A stretch of DNA of 64,000 nt from Astropecten irregularis. Taxonomy: Eukaryota; Echinodermata; Asteroidea; Paxillosida; Astropectinidae. The notes under the pieces were generated by a model, which was not told the DNA's origin, searched no databases, and saw nothing but the letters and a program-made list of their open reading frames with translations. The DNA is taken from contig OZ020259.1 in the NCBI GenBank assembly GCA_963971285.1, forward strand, positions 6,200,001 to 6,264,000. The letters are read 5' to 3'. This document shows, one piece after another, positions 23,661-32,286 of this stretch. Both the position numbers and the translations under genes were made by a program. Numbering within the stretch: position 1 is the first letter of the stretch; every line of letters starts with the position of its first letter.

Positions 23661-23765
23661 TGCCGGAACCCGGGACAATTCAGAACTCGTACGAGTCCTC
23701 TGGGGTTTTGAACCAGGGACCTTTAGATCTTCAGTCTAACGCTCTCCCAACTGAGCTATTTCGGC
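23661..23765 (-). tRNA. tRNA-Phe(GAA)-type, locus 7, T-loop insertion
   Basis: The 3' acceptor strand reads TTCCGGC, giving one mismatch in the acceptor stem. The rest, including the insertion (23676-23707), matches the consensus apart from one change in it. TTTTT terminator present. Confidence 0.7.
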
Positions 23766-23869
23766 ACATGATTACAACTGCGAGTTCATAAAATTATAAC
23801 CAATGTTTTTCGTATGATCATTGAAGAAATCTATTGTAAACAAGTTGGCGAAGAAAGAAAACGTTCAAC

Positions 23870-23940
23870 GCACTGGTGGTTCAGTGGTAGAATTCTCGCC
23901 TGCCACGAGGTAGGCCCAGGTTCGATTCATGGCTAGTGCA
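23870..23940 (+). pseudogene. tRNA-Gly(GCC) locus 10, degenerate
   Basis: Several substitutions (GCCACGAGGTAGGCCCAGG, GATTCATGG) disrupt the anticodon stem and T-stem pairs. Anticodon GCC is still present. Closest Phe/Gly pair but one, 104 bp from Phe locus 7. Confidence 0.7.
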
Positions 23941-24032
23941 TTTTTTTATTCGTCTGCACAGGATGACATGATTACCCTACAATAATATTGGTACATGTAT
24001 GAGGAAAAACTATGGAAAACGAAGCGACCAAC

Positions 24033-24103
24033 GCACTGGTGGTTCAGTGGTAGAATTCTCGCCTGCCACGCGGGAGGCCCGGGTTCGATTCCCGGCTAGT
24101 GCA
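24033..24103 (+). tRNA. tRNA-Gly(GCC), locus 11
   Basis: Consensus 71-bp copy, followed by TTATTTTC. It lacks a Phe partner and lies only 92 bp after locus 10. Confidence 0.92.
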
Positions 24104-24688
24104 TTATTTTCAACTTTTATATGATTACCCTACCATTGGTTTCAAATAGGATTTATGTTCTACATATTACGTATTACTTTGTTTTGTTCTCAAAACCCTT
24201 GGCCCATATATAGAGCCACAGTAATGCTTACTATGTGGTCTTATACAAAACAATGTCTGGCTTATCAGCAGTTAACTTCACGAAGGGACAAATTTGGCAA
24301 AAATCTATTTTTTTTTCTCGGAATTCTCATTTTCTTGGCGAAGTCAAATTTTGTTAAAATAAAATCATTCAGAAAATGTAAACCAATAAAGGGCATATAT
24401 CACCCAAGTGATATTTCACGTTTTCACGAAGAGACAAATTTAGCAAAAATGCACATTGCTCTATGGGGACAAATATTAATACAGTGCATTATAATTATGC
24501 CATTTTGTTTTTTGTTTAGCGTTTTCACGACGAAGAGACAAAATCGATTGATTTGATTGAACATTAGTAAACAATAATTTCATAAAGAAAATCAAGGAAT
24601 CATAATTTGCATAACAAATTATTATTATTTAAGCGTGCAACAAAAACCTTATTTAATGTTTTATTCAATTTCTAAAAAAAAAAAATTC

Positions 24689-24793
24689 TGCCGAAACCCG
24701 GGACAATTCAGAACTCGTATGAGTCCTCCGGGGTTTTGAACCAGGGACCTTTAGATCTTCAGTCTAACGCTCTCCCAACTGAGCTTTTTCGGC
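24689..24793 (-). tRNA. tRNA-Phe(GAA)-type, locus 8, T-loop insertion
   Basis: Position 8 is A rather than the near-universal T (GCCGAAAAAGCTC). The remaining features, the insertion (24704-24735) and a long T-run terminator are present. Confidence 0.65.
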
Positions 24794-25007
24794 ACTTAGT
24801 TATCATGTTGAGTTAATTTTATCATGATGATAAAATGAAACCAATGAGTAATGACCATGCAATGATCTTTATCCATAGAGTCAACTCTATAGTAAATATA
24901 TTATCTTTATCGGAGAGAAGCATCTTTTTATGAACTAGATTTTTGCATGATGCAAACTAAAGACTCTTGCGAAAAAATAGTTTGTGCAAATACTAATTAC
25001 GCATGGC

Positions 25008-25078
25008 GCACTGGTGGTTCAGTGGTAGAATTCTCGCCTGCCACGCGGGAGGCCCGGGTTTGATTCCCGGCCAGTGCA
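25008..25078 (+). tRNA. tRNA-Gly(GCC), locus 12
   Basis: The acceptor stem GCACTGG/CCAGTGC is fully Watson-Crick, unlike its sisters. The B-box is GGTTTGATTCC. A terminator TTGTTTTTT follows. Confidence 0.88.
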
Positions 25079-25537
25079 TTGTTTTTTATTCGTCCGGCAA
25101 TTTTGTATATGATTACCCTGCCACTGGTTTCAAACAGTAATGATTTTGTACAGTATTGAATTATTATTTTGTTTTATTATCGAAACCATTGTCCCATAGA
25201 GCAGTAATGCGTGTACATGGTCTTACCAAAGGTTTCTGCATTTTCAACAGGAGATTATTAAGATCAAGAGAATATGATTATGCAAATACGGCCCCTGCGA
25301 CTTGTATATGATTGAACCTCTAAAAGTGAGTAAAAATAATTGAAAACACATTATTTCCACAAAATTAACCTGTAAGCCTTCAACAACCATTGCTTGCATT
25401 GATTTGATTGAACTCTAAAAATAAGTAAACAATAATTTCATAAAGAAAATCACTGGAATCATATCATTTGCATATTGTTATTTAAGCGTGCAACAACCTT
25501 GTAATTAATGTTTTATTCAATTTCTAAAAAAAAATTC

Positions 25538-25642
25538 TGCCGAAACCCGGGACAATTCAGAACTCGTACGAGTCCTCCGGGGTTTTGAACCAGGGACCTT
25601 TAGATCTTCAGTCTAACGCTCTCCCAACTGAGCTATTTCGGC
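25538..25642 (-). tRNA. tRNA-Phe(GAA)-type, locus 9, T-loop insertion
   Basis: All canonical positions are intact, with the insertion at 25553-25584 including the perfect palindrome, and a long T-run terminator. Rightmost Phe locus. Confidence 0.8.
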
Positions 25643-25742
25643 ACATGGTTAAAATTGTGACTTCATAAAATTATAACCATATTTCAGATTTCTTGTATCA
25701 TGTAATATGTGAACAAGTTGGCGTGGGGAGCAACCGCTCAAC

Positions 25743-25813
25743 GCACTGGTGGTTCAGTGGTAGAATTCTCGCCTGCCACGCGGGAGGCCCGGGTTCGATT
25801 CCCGGCTAGTGCA
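25743..25813 (+). tRNA. tRNA-Gly(GCC), locus 13
   Basis: Consensus copy with a GATTTTTTT terminator. It is the last gene of the cluster and 100 bp from Phe locus 9. Confidence 0.93.
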
Positions 25814-25929
25814 GATTTTTTTGGTCATACACTTTACCGGCATTTCTTTCAAACAGAAATCATTTTCTTTGAATTACTTTATTTTGTTTAAAATGTCTCA
25901 ATAGTTTTGATGTCCTGTACTGATCTTTA

Positions 25930-26223
25930 AGCTATGTTTTAACGCACATATATCAAGGAAGATACAGTAACAGTCATCTGTGAAAATTTCAGTCCCATGC
26001 GGTGCCCACTTTTTGAGAAAACAATGAAAAACGGCCACAGTATTTCTCAAGTGTTTTCTCTTTTATTAGTTTTACCAATTTCTGGATAAATACACCATTT
26101 CAGGCTGAACATTTTTAATGGTATGTTTCTACCCTCACCATCTTCATTCCCTGTAAGTTATACGTGAATCTGCGAACATTTCTGTTTTGGTGTCTTACCA
26201 AAGTATGACACTTATACCTTTAA
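25930..26223. repeat. TTAA-type MITE, 5' end lost
   Basis: The body ATCAAGGAAGATACAGTAACAG and the right end ACCAAAGTATGACACTTATACCTTTAA match the GGTAGTATCATAC family. The left terminus is not recognisable. Confidence 0.6.
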
Positions 26224-26497
26224 TTTGCATTGAGTCATTGAGATAAAAATTGGTTGAAAAAATGACGTCGATCATGTTTCCTTTAAGGTCAATTAATTAC
26301 TTCAAATTGATGAGCTTTTGTATTTCACAAACATGTCATGACATGTCGTTTAATTAAGATCCTTGACTTGGATTTGGTAAATTAGATTCAGTCTTCACTA
26401 ATTTCTAAGCGCGTAATTTTAGTGCCGCATTTTTGCTATTGACGATAGAGGTCGCACTGTTTCGGTAATGTCAAAAACTTTCTTATCGGGTAGACAT

Positions 26498-26730
26498 AGG
26501 GCCTTTTCGAAACGGAGGCTCAGGCTCAGGCTTAGGCTTCGGTTCAGTCATCCATGCTGAAAATATAGGTTGTTGTTTTTCATTGAAGCTGAAGCTCTGT
26601 TTTCCTTTTCAAACCAGAGAATCTACTTCCGAACCGCAGCCAAAAGCCTCTATTTTGATGCCCGATATCTTATAATGGATTCACGAAATGGTGCAGGAGC
26701 CTGAGCCGCCTCCGTTTCGAAAACGACCTA
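26498..26730. mobile_element. GGCTC-ended MITE, most complete copy
   Basis: The left end AGGGCCTTTTCGAAACGGAG and right end CTCCGTTTCGAAAACGACCT are inverted repeats, with GGCTCAGGCTC/GAGCCTGAGCC just inside. Fragments occur at 3421-3650, 29446-29560, 32465-32600 and 53680-54030. Confidence 0.7.
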
Positions 26731-26885
26731 TCATACCGCCGCGCTTTCACCCGTTGGGGCCTAAAAAAAAATCCGTTTAAATGTTTTGTTTTAAATGGTG
26801 TAACGTCCGCTAAAGCCGGAAGTAAATTACATTATTTTTGACATATTATGTCTTATTTTTCAATTGTTGTTTGTATTTATCTTGT

Positions 26886-27242
26886 AAAAGGTAGTATCAT
26901 ACTTTGGTAGCATACCGAAACCGAAATCTCCCCAGATTTACCTTAGTCTGGTTCCCGGACCCCAAAAGCGCCAGACTATTGTCTGTCAAATATAGGATTT
27001 TTAATAAGAGTCGTCAGGGAATCTTTGGGCAGGGAACCAGACTAGATTTACCTGTAACTTGCAGAGTATACATACCGTTAAAATTGTTTTGCCTGAAAAG
27101 CTGTATTTATTCAGAAAAGAGTAAAACTTTTAAATAAAAAATGAGAGAAAAGACTTAAGAAATACTTCGGCCGGTTTTCATCGTTTTCTCAAAACGTGGG
27201 CACCAAATTTTCACAGATGACTGTTACTGTTTCTTCCTAAAA
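26886..27242. mobile_element. TTAA-type MITE with nested insertion
   Basis: The left end AAAAGGTAGTATCATACTTTGG is intact and the right terminus is truncated after TGACTGTTACTG. A second element occupies 26944-27044 inside it. Confidence 0.65.
26944..27044. mobile_element. 101-bp TIR element, 9-bp duplication
   Basis: TAGTCTGGTTCCC and its inverse GGGAACCAGACTA bound the insert, and GATTTACCT is duplicated on both sides. Intact family copies show the uninterrupted target. Confidence 0.8.
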
Positions 27243-28304
27243 AATTGAGCAAAAGCTCTGTCAGAAAAAAACAAACAACTTTTTGTGCACAAATCAATTG
27301 GGTTACCGCTATCAGATACCTATGACATCACAGTTTTGCTCATGAATATGGAAATTCTAGTTAGCATAAAAAAAAAATTGTTATGAACCCTAAAATAGTT
27401 GTGGAAGTGGACAAAATTACAAGTCCTTTAAAACAGCTGCAAGGTTTTGGCACACGTTCAAGCTATAATATTCCTATTGCATGCACAGAAAAAGAAGTTA
27501 ATTTTTATAGAGTTTTTCTTAAGTTATGCCTTCCTTTAGCTATAGAACAAGTGTTAGTATAGTCAGGGCGTGGTTAAACTGCTTAATAAATACAGCTGTC
27601 CCGACATTATTAATTATTAAATGCTCATGATTTTATTGAAAACGTGTGTTCTTTCATTATCACTAAATAATATCAGATTCCAATTTCCACCAAATACATT
27701 AGCTATCACATAAGCTATATTCGCATGTAGTTGGTGCTCAGCAAGCTTGCTCATAAAACTGAAATAAATGGATTTTTTCCATCATGTATTGAATAAATCT
27801 GCACTAGAAATGATCGAAATGAGAAATTTTTCAATCTATTTGAAGAAAAAATAGCAGCTTGAGCTGTTTTTGGTCCAACCTCAACTGCACGTTAAAATAT
27901 GTTTGGCCCAGTGACGTATTTCCTTTAAATACATGGGTTTTAGCGATTTACCAGGTCAGTTCATTTATTTGCTCTCTTGCGCCTGGGTTCTTCAGTCTTC
28001 GAGATACACGTGTGTTTTTTTGCACGCAAAGTTTTCTTTAGTGTTTGCCAATGTCGCGTGATTAGCCCCTCTCCGCCACACGGTTTGGATTTGCAGGTTA
28101 CGTGGTTTCAAGTTTTGGTGTTCTCCAAGAGATATTCAAGGTAGAAAGCGTCGTAATTTGGTGGTTTCTTTTAGTGGTTAAGTCAGATGAATTTTTTTTG
28201 GGACTGTGTGTGTGTGCAATTCGCCATTGATGTGACAGAGAAATGGTTCCTGCCCATGAATCGTGTTGTACACAACGCATGTGCGTGATAAGCATGCACG
28301 CCTT
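27243..28304. other. no recognisable feature
   Basis: AT-rich sequence without a credible ORF, RNA gene or known repeat. Open frames here are short and have no coding character. Confidence 0.4.
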
Positions 28305-28312
28305 GTTTTGAG

Positions 28313-29312
28313 GGTTTCAGGTCAACTCGGTCCGTAACCAACTCGGTCCGAGTCAACTCGGTCCGTGACCAACTCGGTCCGTAACCAACTCGGTCCATGA
28401 CCAACTCGGTCCGTAACCAACTCGGTCCGAGGCCAACTCGGTCCGTAACCAACTCGGTCCGTGACCAACTCGGTCCGTGACCAACTCGGTCCCTATGGGA
28501 AAATGCACGCAAAAATGTCTGGTAATTTTGTTGCAGCAAAACGAGTTACGTAGTCTCGCAAATTGCGTGAATTTAACTATTTATTGAGGCCTATTTATTT
28601 ATTTATTCATTTATTATCTTAAAAACATTAAAAGAACGAAAAATACATTGGCAGGTGCTGCCCAGGGCCTGAAAAAAAGTAAAAAACAAAAAACAAACAA
28701 AAAAACCTGTCATCAAAAGACGTGCCTTCCCAACCTGCCAATTATAAATCTTATATTAAATTATGTTATGTATATACACAGATTAATTAAAACAAAGCTA
28801 AAAAATAAAAAACAAAAACACAAAACAATCATCATTATTATTCATTAATTGATTTATTAATTTTAAACATAAAAAGCATGGCATTTGACTTCGTGTATAA
28901 TTTAATTGATATTTTAATTAAAATTGTATTGTGCCATTTTATCAAATAATTATGGTATCAACATAATAAGACATAATTTGTTTCCTCACGGTTTCAGCCA
29001 CAAGCAAAACATATTATGTTATGATGACATTAAAAAACATTAATGCAAGTAGCCTACATGTTGTACACTGCTGCTGCAAACTGCATGGATTCTTGTTTGT
29101 GTACGTTTTCCCATAGGGACCGAGTTGGTCACGGACCGAGTTGGATACGGACCGAGTTGGTCACGGACCGAGTTGGCCTCGGACCGAGTTGGCCACGGAC
29201 CGAGTTAGTGACGGACCGAGTTGGCTTCGGACCGAGTTGGTCTCGGACCGAGTTGGTCACGGACCGAGTTGACTCGGACCGAGTTGGTTACGGACCGAGT
29301 TGACTGGCACCC
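28313..29312. mobile_element. foldback (TU-like) transposon, copy 2
   Basis: A 1000-bp element with the 8-bp duplication GTTTTGAG (28305-28312 and 29313-29320). The left arm has 11 CAACTCGGTCC units and the right arm 12 inverted units. The AT-rich centre is very similar to copy 1 (ATTGTACACTGCTGCTGCAA and neighbours shared). The ends GGTTTCAGGTCAAC and GTTGACTGGCACCC are shared with copy 1. Confidence 0.85.
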
Positions 29313-29374
29313 GTTTTGAGTTGTGTGGTTATTTTTCTCCAGGGGTGTTGTAGTGCAGCCCGGTTGTTTGTATC

Positions 29375-29408
29375 ATGGAGGAAGAAATTTCGGGGTTCCT
29401 GAAGTTCA
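29375..29408 (+). other. possible upstream coding exon of Staufen
   Basis: A start codon opens MEEEISGFLKF and stops being followed at TTCA|gtaggc. If spliced to the acceptor at 32272, the phase is correct and the frame continues through NLAIM into the Staufen frame, extending the protein by 16 residues. The donor is weak and the match could be chance. Confidence 0.2.
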
Positions 29409-29445
29409 GTAGGCCTACACTACACTAGCCAGGGCCCTTTTCCAA

Positions 29446-29560
29446 ATCTCGGCTCCGGCTCCGGCTCAAAACCTTGGGCGCCATATTGGAGCCGCAAACC
29501 AAATTCAGACTCCGGCTTGGGCTTCATTTTGGGGCTTCAGAATTCGCCGAAAAACGAAGC
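29446..29560. repeat. GGCTC-ended MITE fragment
   Basis: GGCTCCGGCTCCGGCTC and the following GGGCTTC motifs resemble the terminus of the 26498-26730 family. Sequence 29561-30109 shows nothing else recognisable. Confidence 0.4.
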
Positions 29561-30109
29561 CTGATGAAGTCTACCGAAGAGGTGACTTTGTGGGGCTTCG
29601 TGACGTCACACTTTGAATCACTGAGTAGAAAGTCACGTGACAGTAATAAAAAGTGAACTTTGACACCTTTTCATTGTTGTCTGTTAATTGTTTTTTGTCT
29701 GTACCTGCGCGCAATTTAAATACTGAAACTAGTGAAATTATGGAAACTACAGTAGGATATTTTGGGGAAAGTTGCAACGAGTTCAGTGTAAATTGATAGA
29801 CAAATTTCCATGGCAACGGTTTTCAGATTGTGCGTGGAGGCTAATACAAATAGGCTAATTAATTTGCATCATTATATTAATATTTATAACACATGGAGGT
29901 AGAAATAAATCTCCATGGAACATATTTGTGACTTGTTGTAGGCCTTACACTTATCTTATCCCATGTTTTCAGCACAAAATCAGCTGAATTAAAACAAACA
30001 TCACGCAACGGCGCGTTCGGCCGTCCGCGTGAAATGTTAAAGTTTTTTAGTATGTGCTTGAACCCCAATTTATTATTTTTTTTGATGGGTGTGTTGTCCA
30101 AAATAATGT

Positions 30110-30345
30110 TATTATTGTAAATGGAAAATGTTGAAGTTTTTTCTATTGTTTCAAAATGTTGAAGTTTTTTCTATTTGTTTCAAAATTTTGATTTTTTTGT
30201 TTTTGTTTTGTTTTGGGGGTGGGTGTGTTGTCCAAAATAATGTTGTTATTATTGTAAATGAAAAATGTTGAAGTTTTTTCTGTTGTTTCAAAATGTTGAA
30301 GTTTTGTCTATTGTTTCAAAATGTTGAATTTTTATTTGGATGGGT
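30110..30345 (+). repeat. degenerate tandem repeat (TGTTTCAAAATGTTGAAGTTTT)
   Basis: Four to six copies of a unit around TTTCAAAATGTTGAAGTTTTTTCTATTG, interrupted by GTGTGTTGTCCAAAATAATGTT blocks that themselves occur twice. Confidence 0.7.
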
Positions 30346-31483
30346 GTGTGTGTGTGATGGATGGGTGTTTGCTATCTTGTTTGTAACTGCACGTAAGGCT
30401 GCAGCGAGCCATGACAGCTTTGCTGTTCTAGTTATGTATGGTTATGTTCTGGGTTGGGAACGTGAATGTATTTTCCAATTATATGTAGTTTGAATTGAAC
30501 ATGCATTGCAGCTTGTAGGTGCAGGATGGCACAAGGAAATGTAAACTGTGTGAAAGAGCCATTTCCTTCTCTGTTAAACTTTCATATTCACATCAATGGT
30601 TCCATGATGTTTCTACTAAGTAAGCTTGTTCAATATCCAGTTTTTGGCATTTTGAAATATCGCGTTTTTTCGATATTATCGTAATTATCATCATCTTTTT
30701 ATTGTCTTAATTTTTTTTTTATTATGGAAGCACGGAGATCAATGTTGCGTTGTATCATTTCGAGATCCCCCCCCCTTCCCTGTAAAAACTGTTGGAACGG
30801 GGCCGACCATCCTAGTTTTAAGGACTGCTGAGTACTGTACATCCCGATCAGCTTAATTTTACTTGAATTTCAATCATTGAAATGTGAACAAAGAAAAATT
30901 GAATTTGTCTTTAAATTCAGTCAGTTTCCCTTGTGGTTATTTGATGAATTTCAATCAGTCAGTTATTTTGTCCATTTGGCCAAGATTAGGAACCAGGGCT
31001 CGAAATATCCACTAGACCGTGGACAGAGTCTTGTAATTTCAGTGTCGGTCTAGTAAAATGTGTATTGCACTAGTCCGGCTGTCTAGTGATTTTGTTTTCC
31101 TTGCACAATTAAAATGCTGCCTAAATGATTATTTGTTGACACACTGTTGCACACATTTATGGTTTTCTATGTTCAGTACATGAATGAATGCCACAGGTCT
31201 AGTGAAAGAATTTCAGGTCTAGTAAAATGCTTCAGTTACTAGACCTGCTGTCCAATGCATTTTTTCACGAAATTCGAGCCCTGGGAACACAGTTTTCACA
31301 TATTTTGGTCTTCACAAAATATTTTGGAAAGCCTTCGAAAAGTGACAATTGCATTGCAGATGATGAACAGTTCATCACTCACACTGCAAGTGCATGCACA
31401 CTGCACTGCACAGTCAGCCTAATCACCTTCATGATTTTGAAACTTCCGTGCGCATATGAGCCAAGATTTCATGGCCCATGTTA
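30346..31483. other. repeat fragments, no gene
   Basis: At 30840-30990 there is a piece of the hAT-like family interior (TTACTTGAATTTCAATCA, TTTGTCCATTTGGCCAAG), and a short SINE piece at about 30885-30950. 31015-31280 contains inverted CTAG-rich sequence (GTCTAGTAAAATG repeated three times). Confidence 0.45.
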
Positions 31484-31775
31484 AGGTGAACAAAGAAAAA
31501 AATTGACTGGAGGAGCGGGATTCGAACTGTTGACCTCCTGAATACCGTACAGGCGCTCTACCAACTGAGCTATCCAGCCCAACATTCGTGGTGTTGCTAA
31601 TAGTCAATTATCTTTGTTCGTTTGGCAATCAGAAGCCATGAAACCACGCACATACCGCTATATCCCAAGGATCATTTTATAGATACACGCAGCAATGCTG
31701 GGGGATCACTCAAAGAGGATACGGCATTTTAATTAATAAAATCATCAAATAACCACAAGGGAAACTGACTGAAAT
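31484..31775 (-). mobile_element. tRNA-promoter SINE
   Basis: Minus-strand copy with A-box GGATAGCTCAGTTGGTAGAGCG and B-box GGTTCGAATCC-like sequence in reverse, plus the head CTGATTGCCAAACGAACAAAG. Its far end runs into CCACAAGGGAAACTGACTG. Confidence 0.75.
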
Positions 31776-32286
31776 ATAATAATCATCAAATAACATCAAG
31801 GAAAATTGACCTCTTTATCGATTTTAGCAGCAATGCTGCAACCTGAGAAACAGTATATTGCCTTGGATATTAGACTGTATACATACTGTATATGTATATT
31901 ATTTATCTCTCCAATGGTATCAGTGCATCCATAGGGTTTGCCATGTTTACTGTACATATTATTATACATTGTACGTGTAGCTGGGTGCGTTTTCAACAGG
32001 TAAATAAAATCAGTATGCCAGCCAAAACTCCTTGTGAATGTTATGCTCAGCAAACAATGAACAAAGGTCGAATACAACTTTTACAAGTCAAAAGCAGTAA
32101 ACTTCACATGAAAATTTGGTTGGTAATCCTTTTTGATCAAAGAAGACTTTTCATGCATTGAAGCAATTTGTGTGCTTAAGCAGCTTTTTATGAATCGGCT
32201 CCTGGTTTCTTGTTTAAGATGTCTATTTTTAATAATGGAAATGATTTCATGTTTTTTATTGCCCCATTGCAGCAAATCTTGCGATC

